DNA of 64,000 bases from Toxonevra muliebris (GCA_963691655.1 OY829329.1:68278822-68342821); one strand, 5' to 3'; positions 12,658-25,545 are shown, counted from the first letter of the stretch. Notes: a model not told the origin generated them from the sequence alone. A program made the numbers and translations.

Positions 12658-12729
12658 GAAGAAGAAGAAGAAGACGAAGAAGAAGGAAGAAGATAAATAC
12701 CAGAACAAGAAGACGAGGAAGAAGAAAAG
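12658..12729. repeat. (GAA)n-type tract
   Basis: Interrupted GAA/GAC purine repeat of about 70 bp. Confidence 0.88.
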
Positions 12730-13560
12730 TTTGAGATATGTGTGGGGGCGTCTACATTTGTAATGTCTAGCTCACCTTTTTTTTTGTTTTCTTTCAACTT
12801 GTGATTAGCAAACTTAACTTAAATTTTGCTATTGTCGTTGTGACCGTCTAATATTCCCCAGTCAGCTTCACAAAACAGGTTCAGTTTCGCAAAGTTGCAA
12901 ATTACTACAATAATTTCATTGCGTTTTCATGCTAATAAATTGTGTTTGTGTTTAGATTTTAGTTTGTGGTTGGTTCATCACAATTTAGCATAAACATTCC
13001 AGAAAATACCTTCAGCAGCATCTTCCTTTTCGAATCTATGTAGACGTGATTCAGCTACATACCTAAAACGATTACTGACGCCAGTCTGCCGCTAAACAAT
13101 TTAGTACAACGGAAAGGTAGCAACAACACAAAAGGAATATAAACTAAGGGCAATTAGTACCTTTTGATTTGCTTTGGTCTTGGTCTGAATGTAGTAGGTT
13201 AAAAGTAAAGCATTTCGGCTTGGTAAACTTGTTTCACATTTCGGAAGCTTACGGTGCAAATTGATTATAATCGCGCAAATTGCTTGAGTTACCGGCGGAA
13301 GTGTAAAGCGGCAACGTGTAGACGAAAGTGTTGGCATTTTTAGTTATTTATTTAACCATTAGATTATGATGTTTTTTTCCAGTTTAGGTAACACTTGATT
13401 TGAGCTTCTTTTTTTTTGACGAATGAATCCCAACGGACTCGCTTAGCCGTCCATCCGCATATCATACGAATTTGGGAACCGATTCGGATGCATTTATATA
13501 TCAGAATAAAACCATATTTGAAATGTGTCAAAAATCATAATGTTAATGTCAACACTCTCT
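12730..13560. other. No gene seen
   Basis: Mixed-composition intergenic DNA without recognised features. Confidence 0.55.
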
Positions 13561-14215
13561 TGTTTGCTAGTTACGTTCTTCCCAACTTCCTGACCATTGC
13601 CGAGTCTTTCAGGCGGATTTTTAATGCCAAGCAGCAATAAAGTCCTTGTTGGTGTCTTCACCTGCATCAAGGCTTTTGTTGAGTCACTCGCAGGTTTACT
13701 TTTATTGGGTAATTGGACACATAGATATTTCAAGCAACTGCAAGGTGGACGAGTTATTTAATCGAGACTCACGGCTTATAGATATATCACCTTCCTGCAC
13801 TATTGTGCTCCTCATATATCTATTGAATTGGCTAATGACCAACTACCTTGAGGAAACAAAAAGGTTCTGGGTAGCAGAGTATATTTGTGATACTACCAGG
13901 CTAACATAAACCACTATGGACATTAGACGGACTAGACACTCCATCAGCATTAGGACTTTTGTTGCTCACGGGGCACTGCATAATGGAGAGATATAAGACT
14001 GCCTTTCAGTGACTTCTGTCGGGGAAAAGAAGAAACTGTACTCCACTTCATGTGAGAATGCCCATCTTTGGCTAGGAGAAGACTAAAACTAATTGGCTTT
14101 TCCTGCCATATTAAGGACATATCTAGATTTATTATGGGATCCTCATAGTTCTCCACTGCCGTCTTGCGAAATCGCAATGAGCCACTTCAACCAAACCTAA
14201 TCTATATACGTTCAG
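13561..14215 (+). mobile_element. R1-like LINE, RNase H end and 3' tail
   Basis: The plus strand carries WVIGHIDISSNCKVDEL near 13709, a degraded form of the RNase H W-PGH-I-GN-ADEL block. It continues with CDTTRLT, FSDFCRGKEETVLHFM near 14010 and ARRRLKLIGF near 14075, the zinc-knuckle region that ends many R1/LOA-like ORFs. The tail rich in caaccaaacctaatc at about 14190 is the usual 3' end. Several stops and shifts are present. Confidence 0.78.
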
Positions 14216-14920
14216 AAGAATACTGAGAGAAAAGTGTGGACTTCGACTACAAGTAGTATTTCCATAATTTTCAGCCATTTACGAGCCAATTCTGATATAT
14301 GCGGCATAAGTATAGTGGCATGCTATTAAAATGACCTACAGTCAGAAGAAATCAAAGTAGCGTTCAAAGGTCAGTCTGCATTTGAATTACTAGAGCTATC
14401 CGTTCGAGCCCAAATGGACGTTCTAAAGGTTGGCGTTCAGTTGTCGGCGACCAATGGAACAATAAACTAAATCCATCGTAGCCTCAAATGTATTCGGACT
14501 GAAAGAAATAGGGCACTGTATTGCCAAAAACTGCACACATAGTAGAATTATCCAACACAGACTACTCAATAACCAAACTAAGCTTTACGATATCTTTTGA
14601 CCCATTTTCCCCAACAAAAACCGGTTAGAGAAGACCCTATTTAGGAGTTTGCTTCAAAGCAAAACTCTCGATGTAGGAGTGTATGCAACACACTTCAATA
14701 TTGCCTCATTATTTTAGCTGCCAGATAAAACCAATATATTCTAGTCCGAACTTATGGCAGAAGCGACTGCAAATCACTGACGAAATCTTAAGATAAGGTT
14801 AAAATAGTTTCTTTTTCACAGACAGCCAAGAAAGAGAATATCAAAGCTCTGGACTCCGACTTTATAACTGATCAATCAAGCGAGTTATTCACTTCCAACT
14901 TACTTTGACAGAGTGAGAAA
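14216..14920 (+). mobile_element. R1-like LINE, reverse transcriptase thumb to RNase H fragment
   Basis: Plus-strand frames contain SIVASNVFGLKEIGHCIAKN, LDVGVYATHFNIASLF and, near 14735, a stretch like IFQSELMAEATA, which match the start of the RNase H domain of R1-like elements. It represents an earlier part of the protein than the neighbouring fragment at 13561-14215 yet lies downstream of it. The two are therefore separate insertions or a rearranged copy. It breaks off at the tetranucleotide array. Confidence 0.68.
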
Positions 14921-14924
14921 CTGT

Positions 14925-15484
14925 GATACCTACTTACTTACCTACCTACTTACCAATCTACTTATCTACCTACTTACCTATATACTTATCTACCTGCGTA
15001 CTTGCCTACCTACTTGCTTGCCTACTTACTAACCTACCTACCTACCTACTTACCTACGTACTTTCCTACGTACTTACCTACCTACTTACCTACCTACTTA
15101 CCTACCTACTTACCTACCTACTTACCTATCTACTTACCTACCTATCTACCTACTTACCTACCTACTTACCTACTTACCTACCTTCTTACCTACCTACTTA
15201 TCTACCTACCTACCTACCTACTTACCTAGCTATTTACCTACTTACCTACCTACTTACCTGCCTACTTACCTACCTACTTACCTACCTACTTACCTACCTA
15301 CTTACCTACCTACTTACCTACCTACTTACCTACCTACTTACCTACCTACTTACCTACCTACTTACCTACCTACTTACCTACCTACTTACCTACTTACCTA
15401 CCTACCTACTTACCTACCTAATTACCTGCCAACTTACCTACCTACTAACCTAACTACTTACCTACCTTCTTACCTACCCATCTA
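14925..15484. repeat. TACC/TACT tetranucleotide array, 560 bp
   Basis: Almost pure array of ctacctactta units, a 12-bp higher-order pattern made of TACC and TACT tetramers, degenerating at both ends. It is open in more than one frame because the 12-mer has no stop in those frames; the resulting YLPT/YLLT peptides are artefacts. Confidence 0.95.
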
Positions 15485-15499
15485 GGCTGTAGGTTTCTG

Positions 15500-16215
15500 T
15501 AATTAAAACTAGTTAGTAATAATTCCATTGGGAATTAAAATTCCACCTGCATTCCAATACCAAGAAACTGCAATTGGTACTTTTTCGTAGTAAAAAATTC
15601 AATTGTAATCGTGAATTAAAAATTTGGAATTCCCGAGTAATGGAATTAAAAAATTTATCAATTCCATTGCAAGAAATTGTATTTTGTAATTAAAAATATT
15701 TTAATTACTTACAAAAATTGAAAGGGAATTAAATCCCAATTTAATTGGAATGATTCCTCGAGAGTAATTAATTCCTTTTTAATTCGATTCCGAAAAACAA
15801 GGAATTGAAATCTTTTTAATTACAAAATACAATTCCTTGCAATGGAATCGATAAATTTTTCAATTACGCGGTGATTACCAATTTTTTGCAATGAAATTCG
15901 AACTTTTATTAATTCCATTACTAAGGAATTGAAAGCAAAAAGTACCAATTACAAATTCCCTGAAATTGGAATTGAGATTGTAATGTAATATTTCTTTTGA
16001 ATATACGATAATTTCTAATTAGAGGATTTACAAGTACTGATTCAATTCCTTTGAGGAATTTCATATTTTAAATTTCAAATTACATTCCAGTAATAAAATT
16101 GAATATTTTTCCATTTCCATTACTGAGAAATTTTTGCAATACCCAGATATGGAATTGGAGTACTTCTCATTTAAAATTCAAAGAATTGAAATTGAAGAGG
16201 AATTTAATTCCTAAA
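15500..16215. repeat. AATTCC-rich foldback element
   Basis: Dense in GGAATT/AATTCC. Long imperfect inverted arms fold about a centre near 15755: the segment 15658-15700 (aattccattgcaagaaattg, ttttgtaatt) pairs with 15812-15850, and ggtactttttcg near 15577 pairs with caaaaagtacc near 15938. The repeat-rich sequence continues to about 16215. This looks like a MITE or foldback insertion; its terminal repeats and target duplication were not identified. Confidence 0.65.
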
Positions 16216-17756
16216 GTAATCATTACTACCCAGTTCAGCTTCTAATCCTTCCTCAATGGCAACTATAGCCTAATTTCTATTATCTGGCTGAAAGCAGAGC
16301 CTTTTGCTTGAGTTAAAAATCCGAGATTTGATTAAATTTTAACAAGGATCAAACTTTCTTGTTCTAGATCCTGATTTAATTTCTAATACTGACGTAATAT
16401 TTTAAGCCATTTCTGAACTCTACAACTGACGCATTTGTTCATACATGCATTGGACCGTTGTTTTCAATTCCACACACTTTTCTCCAGAATTCGTGCGGTT
16501 TATTCTTTCTCCATCTTGAGAGCTTGATTGTGTGTTTGTGTGTGTTGCAAAAGTAGTAATTATGTGATTACCACCGTAAAAGTGAATTCCAGATCGCGTT
16601 TGCGTTTTTCATCATCATCATCATCAGCAACATCAACAGCAACATGATTTTCTTCAGCTTCTGCTTCTTCTTCGACTTCAACTTTATACAGTCGCTGCAG
16701 TACTGCGGCAAGGAAAGATTCTTGACGTTTTATTTGTTTTCTTTGATGATTTGATGGTTCTTCATTAGTTATAATTTTTTATTATTAAGCATATTCTTTG
16801 AATTCTTTATTTAATTTCAATTCCAATTTTTTAATTTGGACAAAAACGCAAAGGCAGAAAAAAAACAAATATAACAAACAAACAAACAGAAAAAGCAGAA
16901 ATGTGAACGAAAAGTAGAAGAAGCAAACTGACAGCATGCATGAAATTGTTGCACACCAGAGCCTTTTGCTGCTGCTCGTCGTCATCATCATCACGTGTTC
17001 TCATTATTATCATCATTATCATTATAAACATTTTTAGTGTTATCGTCGTCATCATGAGCTTGGCATCTTCATCATTTTGATGGTAACATTTTATTCCCTC
17101 CTCACGCTCATCTCTACTGTCATCCTCCTTCGCTTTGCTGTTCATGTGAGTGTGTATGTGTGTGTGTGTGCATCCCAAACTGAACTCGCACGCATTTCGT
17201 TACAACTGATTGATGTTGTTGCAGCAACCAACAACTAACTACAACAACAAATGACAGTTGAACATCATTTTTACCATATGTCCGTCCGTCCGTCCATATG
17301 CCATTTCGTTGACATTTCATGCGCTGGCTCGCTGAATATGTCAGAATTGTCCAAATACCATGTTTAAATGGCAAATTAGTGTGTTCATGATTGATTTTAC
17401 GTCTCGTCGTCTGACGTTGTCGTCTCCTATTCGTACCTCTAGCAAGCTCTACCTTTACCTTTCATTGCAATTGAATTTTTTGTTTTTTTTCTTTATTTTT
17501 TTTTTTTTTTTGGTTATATGCTCTGATACGTAACAAGTAACAGGTAAGAGCAACAATAAGATTGTCGCTCAATTAAGTTGCTGCTGTTTTTCTGTTGCAT
17601 GCCTCATGCGCTTGAGGAGGACAATTTTCTTTTTGTGCCACATCAACAGAAATGTCAGTTTGACATTAAATGTGGTGGTAGCCCCATTCACTTCATTCAG
17701 CTTATCGAATTGCATTTGAGCGCGGATCTTGCGCTTTGATGCTGCTGTAGTTACTG

Positions 17757-17787
<31 letters not shown>

Positions 17788-18509
17788 ATTGAATTGCTTA
17801 ATTTTTTTTCTTCTCTTGCTACTTCACATCAACATTATTATTTTTTTTTTTGCCTCGTCTTTCCATCAAATGTGTCATTGATGTTTATGGACTTTAATAA
17901 TGTTCAACAGAGACGCAACCGCAAACTAACCAAACACTGACAGACACACAGACAGACAGACGGACAGACAGTGAGTGCGAGAGACATTCATCAGTTAATA
18001 ACTCATCGTTAATATTTTTATTATGATGTTTATGTCAGATTTATTATGTTAACAAATTCTTAGCATGCCCAAGTGACAATTTCAATTTGGTAACTATTAA
18101 ATTGCATTTATTTATGTGCGCGGGTACATTAAGCAAAAATTAAATTGAATTGAATGGAATTGAGCGAAATGCAGTTGAGCGTAGTTGAAAGTATTTGTGT
18201 GCACATTTTCAAAGTAAATTAAATTTAATTTTAAACAATTTTAATCGTTATTAATATTTAATATTATATAACTTATTTTCTATCTAAGAAAATAAAATTC
18301 TTCAGTGTTGTTAAGAGTTGAGCTGAAATTGAGTTTGAAATTCAAAGTAAATCCTTCACTTTTTGGTATGTTCATCCCTTCAAAAGTTTTTCAATTCAGC
18401 AACAACTAAGCATCATAATGTCTGAGAAATTTATTGGGAATTTATTTTCGTTCGTTGAAAGGTAGAAATCTTCCATAGATAGCGCAGTACCCATGTACTA
18501 AGTTTATAT
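16216..18509. other. No gene seen; microsatellite-rich host DNA
   Basis: Holds an ATC/CAT run (16611-16650), GT run (17145-17170), CTG run (17764-17787), CAGA run (17938-17974) and T-runs (17483-17512). No coding region recognised. Confidence 0.6.
17764..17787. repeat. (CTG)n microsatellite
   Basis: Eight CTG units. Confidence 0.9.
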
Positions 18510-19270
18510 CGGATTGCTACCAACTAAAACCATCTCTCCCCCGAGAGAGAAAACGAAGGCATTGCCTGGCGGGGTGGATCTAGCAGTTCAGTTCTCGATC
18601 TGCTCCTGCTGTTCTGTTCACCTTCCCGCTCTTTCTGTGGCGCGTACCTTAATCATAATCCGCACAGCCACTGTGCGTCTTCTCATTTTTCCCACCGATT
18701 CGCTCATCTGTGTGGTAAAATTCTTTAGTGTTGGTTCTCAGTAGCTTCAGCTCCTCCGTCTCGTTTTCGGAGCGTGCGCAATGAAATAGCACATGCCTCG
18801 GATTTTCATTTTCATTCGGACATGTTGGACAGTATGGGTCATCGTCATGACCGAATCTAAGCTGGTACTCCTTAAAGCACACATGACCGCTTAGTAGGTG
18901 CGTGATGTAAAAATTTACATCCCCGTGATTGCATTGACACTAAGTGCAAACGTTGACGTTCCTCCTTTTTTAATATTCCCGTGGGTCTTTCTCCTGCTTA
19001 ACTATAAAACCTCGTGTATGCCTATTGGCAGCTTTCCCGCGATGGCACATATCTCATTTTGTGATACAGTTCCGAAAGCACTGGGCACTCTCAATGCACT
19101 TAGCCTTTGGACGGCTAGCATTATTGTCCTTAATGTGCAACTTTTTTGCACTTGTCCATCATAGTGGACAAAAGCTGCCTCTGCTCGCGCGACTCTCTCC
19201 AACGTTCAGCATTATACGCGTTAGTGCGCTGTTTAGTTAAGCCGCTTTGCTGTTGACCGCTGGAAGATGG
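18510..19270 (-). mobile_element. R1/LOA-like LINE, C-terminal region
   Basis: Minus-strand frames read SALRVPSAFGTVSQNEICAI and AGKLPIGIHE at 19010-19110, then, after a frame change, CFKEYQLRFGHDDDPYCPTC near 18820-18880 and ENPRHVLFHCARSENE. This is the end of a reverse transcriptase ORF with its CP-C...H...C zinc motif. The copy is interrupted between the two blocks and dead. Confidence 0.82.
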
Positions 19271-19437
19271 TCCTTAAAATACATTCTAGTATCCATGAGC
19301 ACGCATAGTTAACGGATATGAGGTTTAGATATTATGGTATACTCTCTCACACTCACCTCCAGCCGCTCTTTTTTCTTTCTTGTGCTCAAAAGCACGAACT
19401 TCAATCGTCACACGTTGGAGATTGCATCATTGCAGAC

Positions 19438-20511
19438 CAGCGATGCCAACTTGAGGGGAATTCCCCGATTTGCGGGTAATTTTACATAGTACGGGGAATC
19501 GGGGAATAAGCTGTTTTTTGCGGGGAATTCGAAACCGTTCAGCTTTTAGTTATTAAAGTCAGTAGAGTATTTTTTGCCAAATTTTATATAAAGGAAATCG
19601 TTTAACTTTTGAAATATTTCATATTTTAGGTCTTAAAATCTTCATCTTTTCTTAAGTGGGCTCTGTTTGAAGAAATCGATGTTTAAAAAAGTGTGTAACT
19701 TGAAAGACTTTCATTTCAAAAGTATTTTGTTAAAATTTCAGAGAGAAACTCAGAGAGCTTTTGTAGATATAGACAATTATAACGCCGAGTGTTAGTCAGG
19801 AAAAACAGTTGCCTTCCCTTTCGGCCTTCCCTTTCGGCCTTCCAGAAAGGGTCCAGCACCTTTTGAATAATAACTCTTAATTCTTGCTGACTAATCTTTA
19901 AACTTACAAACTATAAGTTTACAGATTAGTCATAAGAAGATGAAGTATATTTTAAATGTTAAAAACTAATAGTTAAAACTTTGAATAGTTAAAACTTTTT
20001 GCCATTTTTTATTTGAGCCAAAAGAAAGTCCATGCATTTTCTTTTGAGAACTTTGATGTCCAAAAGTGGGCTGAGGTTTGTTTATCTATCAAAATCAACG
20101 TCTAGTAACTCGAAACACCCCATCTCATTTGGTGTGGTAACTACTACCCAATATACTAAACTTTGTGCAAGTTTGAGCAAAATAGATTTTGAGAGTGGGT
20201 TCCCTTGGGATGAAATCACTCATGCGTCAAAAGAACTCCGAAGTCAGAAAGAACATTTCTATTAACCTACCAGTCCTATAAAAAATGGTGAAGTTTTAGA
20301 CCGAGATAGTGCAGGGCCGCTTTAATAACAGTCACCGAGATCAATTTTAAGCCAACGTAAAAGTATTTTTCGTTTTTAGAAAATGTTTATATGGAAACTG
20401 TGTATCGTGCTGTTGTAATATAAAATTATACCGGTGCGGGGAATTTGATAGAAAATCGGGGAATTTCTCGAGGGCTATCGGGGAGACAGAAAAAATGTGT
20501 TGGCATCACTA
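19438..20511. mobile_element. hAT-like non-autonomous element, copy 1
   Basis: Begins CAGCGATGCCAACTT and ends with tgttggcatcacta, the reverse complement of the same end with changes. Just inside each end lie CGGGGAAT repeats, as in copy 2. It is 1074 bp long with no coding capacity. The flanking 8-mers (ttgcagac and actcacac) do not match, so either the target duplication decayed or the copy recombined. Confidence 0.7.
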
Positions 20512-20531
20512 ACTCACACTCAAATGTAGAT

Positions 20532-20539
20532 ATGCTCAC
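20532..20539. repeat. 8-bp target-site duplication, left
   Basis: ATGCTCAC, repeated exactly at 21806-21813 on the other side of hAT-like copy 2. Confidence 0.88.
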
Positions 20540-21805
20540 CAGCGATGCCAACTTGCGGGGAATTCCCCGATTTGGGGGGAATTTCACTTAGTACGGGAAA
20601 TCGGGGAATAAGCTGTTTTCAAATGTTTATGTAATGTAAATCGTTTAACTTTTGCAATAATTCATAGTTTAGGTCTTATAACCTTCATCTCTTCTTAAGA
20701 GGGCCCTGCACTTTCTTGGTTTGGAGAAATCGATTTTTAAAAAAGCGTTTTGTAAAAATTTCAGAGAGAAATTTGAAGTGCTTTCATAGATATAAACGAT
20801 TATAGCGGCGAGTGCCAGTCAGGCCAAAACAGTCGCTCAGCGCTTCGGCTTCCCTTTCGGTCGTTCAGAAAGTCTTAGCTATGCCTTCGTCCAGTACCTC
20901 CTGATTAATAACTCCGGTCTGCGATTGCATCGGTCACCGATCTGTGCGTTATGCAGATGCGCCTCTTGGTCGTATTGAGCGGGAGGAAGGTCCGTTGAGA
21001 TTCGAGGTTATATTTAAAAACCGATAGCCAAAACTTTTAACCCGTTTTAAAATTTAAATATGTTTTTTTTATACAACAATGGCCCCAGGACATAATAGAA
21101 AAAAAGTTTGGTTAATTTTTTGTTCAATTTGCAACGTTGTACTTTCGAAAAAAGTCCAATTTTTGAGAAAACTAATTTTGGCTGTCAGCCATTTCGTGAA
21201 TTATCGGTCAAACAAAATAATAGTTGTGTGTCCTAAGGCCATAGACATAATTTTTCTAAGGGTTTTTTTTAGACCTTCCAGTGTGCCGCATTCGTGCCAT
21301 TATGATTTTCAAAACGTCCTCCATTAAGCTACAAAAAAAAATCATGTATACAATTTTACACAATTTTTCTTATATTTGAAGTCTTTAAATATATGAAAAA
21401 AAAAAATCTTAAAAATTCAAAATGTGGCCATTTTTTTTTTAATTTTATGACTTTTTTTCCAAAAGGAAACATTTCTTGTTTTTATTTGGGTCAAAAGAAA
21501 GCCCATGTATTTTCCTTTGAGAACTTTCAGTGTTTATCTATCAAAATGAACATCGAGTTACTCGGTACACCTGATTCATTTGAGATGAAATCTCCCATGT
21601 GTCAAAAGAATTCCGGAGTCAAAAAGGTACTTTTTACTATTAACCTACCAGTTTGGACCGCATTAAAATAACATTAACCTTGATCAATTTTAAACGTGTC
21701 TCGCTGTTATAATATGAAATTATACCGGTGCGGGGAATGTTATTGAAAATCGGGGAATTTCTCGAGGGCTATCGGGGAGACAGAAAAAATGAGTTGGCAT
21801 CCCTG
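20540..21805. mobile_element. hAT-like non-autonomous element, copy 2, with intact 8-bp duplication
   Basis: A 1266-bp element starting CAGCGATGCCAACTT and ending AGTTGGCATCCCTG, flanked on both sides by the exact 8-mer ATGCTCAC (20532-20539 and 21806-21813). A CAG-starting terminal repeat with an 8-bp target duplication is the hAT signature. Subterminal CGGGGAAT/ATTCCCCG copies, including the palindrome GGGGAATTCCCC, resemble transposase-binding repeats. No transposase ORF is present; an ORF-like stretch near 21393-21671 shows no recognisable domain. Confidence 0.85.
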
Positions 21806-21813
21806 ATGCTCAC
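21806..21813. repeat. 8-bp target-site duplication, right
   Basis: ATGCTCAC, matching 20532-20539. Confidence 0.88.
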
Positions 21814-24108
21814 GTCAGAGAGTGAGAGTAAGAGCGAATTTCGATTGCTTGCTCTACACTTTCTGGTACGATGTTATTGTTTTCTCCCGAAACCGTAAAT
21901 AGCTTGAATTTAACGTTTCATTGCTAATTGATCAGAAACTAAGAAAGAAAACAATCTTTTCACTTAATTAATTCGGATTTAACCATAAAAGTGTGAACAC
22001 TTTATAACTAATCACTATTTCGAATTCATTTCCATTAGAAAATGGAGAGAGGGCAGGAATTTATCACCACAATTCAAATATTTCAAAAATGGAATCGTAA
22101 TATTACCAAAAACAACAAAAAAATGTGCACTCTATAAAAAAAAGCGCAGCTGCAATTGTTCCAAAAACGAAAAAAAAAAAATAAAAAAAATAAAAAATAA
22201 AAGCTAAATAAAGAATGTCAGTGAAACAAAACAATTAATGGAGTAATTAAATCATTATAGAAAATAAAATAATAATAAAAAGAAACACTTGAGTAAATAT
22301 CCAAGCGCAACAAGTATTTTTAATTCAATAAACTATTTTAAAATACTTTTTTATAAGCTTCTGGGTACGTTTTTTGATTTTTTTTTTTGTTTTTTTGCTT
22401 TCTTAATTGATGAAATTCTCTCATGTGGCGTTGATTAAATTGCATGCGACATAACAGCAACAGCAAACGGCGGCAGCAAATAATAACAACAGCAACAAAA
22501 ACGTTTTGGACAATTGTCGCTTTGCTTTGACATTTTGTTTGACTGAGCTAAGCAGTGAGTGACTGTGAATGAGAGTGAATGATTCGCTTCAAAACGTTTG
22601 CCGCCATATTATTTTTTTTTTTTTGTTTGTTTTTTTTTTTTTATAATTATTGTCAACAACGTTAAGCATTAAGCAGCAAATTAACACAACATTATCAAAA
22701 CGCACGAGAATGCACACGCGAGTATGCAATGCGTTGTGATGGTGAATGCAGCAACAGCAACAACAACAATAACAGAAAAAAGAAATTATTATACTTCGTC
22801 GCCTGAGAATTGATTTAGCGTATAGGCATACGAATACTTATACACATACGCTAAATCAATTCTCAGGCGACAACTTGTATTATATGTATGTAAGTATGTA
22901 TGAATGCACTACTAGCAATGAGGAATAAAAAACAAATTTGATAATTATAAAAATTCAAGCAATAATTGGCGCCAAAATGTGAAATCAAGTTTTATTGCCG
23001 ATTGTCAATAGCCAATTGACAGTTTGAAAATTGTTTGGTAGCAGCAAAGTGTCGTTTGATAATTTTTTTTTTTGCCAATTTTCCATTTCAAAAATCCGTT
23101 TACCAAATTAGGACCACTCTTGGCTATAGAGTCACCACATTTTTCCGCAAATTAACTGTTTCGGATACTTTTCATTAGTTTAATGTGACATTTATGGCCG
23201 AAATCAATATGGCTGCCAACCAATTACACTGTGCATATAAATATTGCATTGCATTTCTGCGCGTACGTCTGTGTCTGTATGTATAGTTATAATTATGCTG
23301 TGCATAGTTGTGCAAATATGCAATTTTCAATTTGGCTTTAATTGACAATATTATGTCTTTATGTCGTGGTATAAAAGTGTCTCAGTTTATGTGTGCGTGA
23401 CTGTATTTAAATACGTTAATTAAATTGATTTTTGTATTGCATAACTTATCTTCAAAAAAAGAAAAAAAAATATGGTAATAAATTCTTTTATGCATATTGA
23501 AAGAATTTCAGTGTTATTAAGTACAAAAAACAATAACACGACTAGGGTTACCAGACGTGCTGACATTTTAGAAAGTATTCGTAATTAATTTTTATTTTTG
23601 TACTTCTTTTTAAATTAAACAAAAAAACTCTTTGAGTGACATTATTAGTTGAATGACGAATGAGAGAGAGAGAGAACTTTGATCTTGTAAGAGAGGGAAA
23701 GAGGAAAGGGGGAGTACTCATAATACATTTCTATTTATTTAAAATAACAAACGTTTTTATTCGGTGATATTTTGTTCATTATTGTCTTCCAATTCGGTCA
23801 GTTCAGTACCGGCATTCACCAACAACTTATATGTTAAATTTAATCTTCGACACGCTCGTCGCACGATCGTCAGCTATATTTTGTTTTCACATATAAATTT
23901 TCATTAATTAATCATTAATCAAGTACTATTTTTATACACTTTTATATTTTACTACTATTTCTCAACGATATGTAAACGCCAAAATACAATAAGCAATTCA
24001 CCTCTTCTATTCCTTATTCCCCCTTCCACAGTATACTTTAACCAAAAACAAAAAAAAGAGATGAGAGAAATCGTCGTTACGTTAAAGTTAGTTAGAGTTA
24101 AAGGTGGG
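21814..24108. other. No gene seen; host-like AT-rich DNA
   Basis: Contains poly-T and poly-A runs (22378-22397, 22611-22642), CAG/CAA triplets (22455-22500, 22747-22775) and a GA-rich stretch (23665-23710). Apart from the hairpin at 22798-22871 nothing is recognised. Confidence 0.6.
22798..22871. repeat. Perfect 26-bp-arm hairpin, copy 1
   Basis: GTCGCCTGAGAATTGATTTA and the following gcgtat (22798-22823) are exactly complementary to 22846-22871, with a 22-nt loop. A second member lies at 40132-40215. Either a tiny foldback MITE or a conserved structured element. Confidence 0.85.
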
Positions 24109-25545
24109 CTGGTCTAAACCAAAGTACTCAGTCTCAAAGACCATTGTACTATACCAAAGATAGAGCCAATAGAAGAGAGTAGAAAGACGGGAAAGATATG
24201 TGAGGGCAAAAATGGAAAGAGGAAACGTCGAAGGTCTCTCAACCTCGAACCACTTCACTTTCACTGTTGAACCTTAGAAGCTCAGGAAGAGGAAGATTAT
24301 GGATATTATTCATACTCAAGACACCACTACCCAACAGCCTTAATCTGATTCTCGACAAAGATAATGCTCCGTAGTATCGTCGTCCTCAAGACACGATTGG
24401 CAAGTTGGATCGGTGATGATGCCCATGTAATTCATATGCTGACCACATGTGTTGTGGCCTGTGATGACACCCACCTGTAATTATAGGTCCTTTTTTCTCA
24501 GTTTCAGAAGAAATTCCGCTGATTTCCTGTTAGGTTGTCTCACCAAGCACTTTGCGATTCTGCAGGAGTCAAGCTCGGACCATCTTTCTCTATGGATAGA
24601 ACCCACGAAATCGTTGATCAAACGCATGATGTCCCCAGAACTTACGCCAAGAAAAGGTTCCGGACCCCATTATACTATTGCCGAACCTTCATTAGCTAGT
24701 TTATCAGCTAGTTTATTCCCTGCAATACCACAGCAGTGTCCTGGCATAATTTGTTGTGTTTCGCGACACTATTTAACTTTGCCTTACACTCGCTGACCAA
24801 TTTTGAAGAGCTTACAGGGTTATCAAGGGCCTTCAGTGCAGCTTGGCTATCACTGCAGATGCCTATGTACTTCTCACGCCATCTCCTCTCAATTACCCAG
24901 CTCGCCACATCCACCTTCGTTAAGAAGACTGTTGTCATATGTCCCATGGTTGGTACTTGGTCTCATCGTCCAAGTACCAACTGGATCCAGTACCGTTTGA
25001 GGTTTAGGAGACCCCGGAGTACGACCTCTGGACTTAACCATTGATCACGTTCCGGGAACCTAACATCATATCTTCTTCCAAAGTAGATACAAGGCACATG
25101 ATTGTCCACGGGCATCAAGAACAGTGACCACTTTACTGACAACTGATGGTATATCTGACTGTGTCCTATATCCGCTTCGACACGCCAGACTCCATTTAAC
25201 GGAAGTCTGTAGGACGCTCTCATAATCTTTCTTTACGGATTTGAAGATCCAGAGGAAGCAAGTCAAGCAAAACATTGAGGGCATCACCAGCTGTAGTACA
25301 CATTGCACCAGTGACACCCAGGCACACACTTTTCTGAAGCGTGGTCAGAGAGGATTCTGTGGATTTAATTTACGTTCGTCTCACAAGAGCAATGTATTCC
25401 CAGTATACCAGAGTTGGATTCAGACCCCAAGTCTTACCGACAGCTCGCCTGCACTGCCAGAAAACCTTCAGTGCACTCGAGAGGCCTTCAACTCGACGTG
25501 CGTCTTCCATACTCCCAGAGTGTAGTTGCGTACTCGTAAACGTTG
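24109..25545 (-). mobile_element. LINE 3' half: reverse transcriptase end, RNase H, zinc knuckle
   Basis: The minus strand, over several frames, gives the reverse-transcriptase C-terminal region near 25260-25450, then FGRRYDVRFPERDQW near 25070. The RNase H core YIGICSDSQAALKALDNP and VSECKAKLNSVAKHNKL follows at 24740-24880; DSQAALKAL holds the catalytic aspartate. After this comes HMNYMGIITDPTCQSCLEDD near 24370-24440, the CxxC zinc motif. The order is correct for one element inserted in minus orientation. Frameshifts, stops and a lost PGH-G block mark it as dead. Confidence 0.88.

Noticed and set aside
14923..15453. 176-codon frame made of YLPT/YLLT repeats
   Set aside because: It is the translation of a TACC/TACT tetranucleotide array that is open in more than one frame; no gene.
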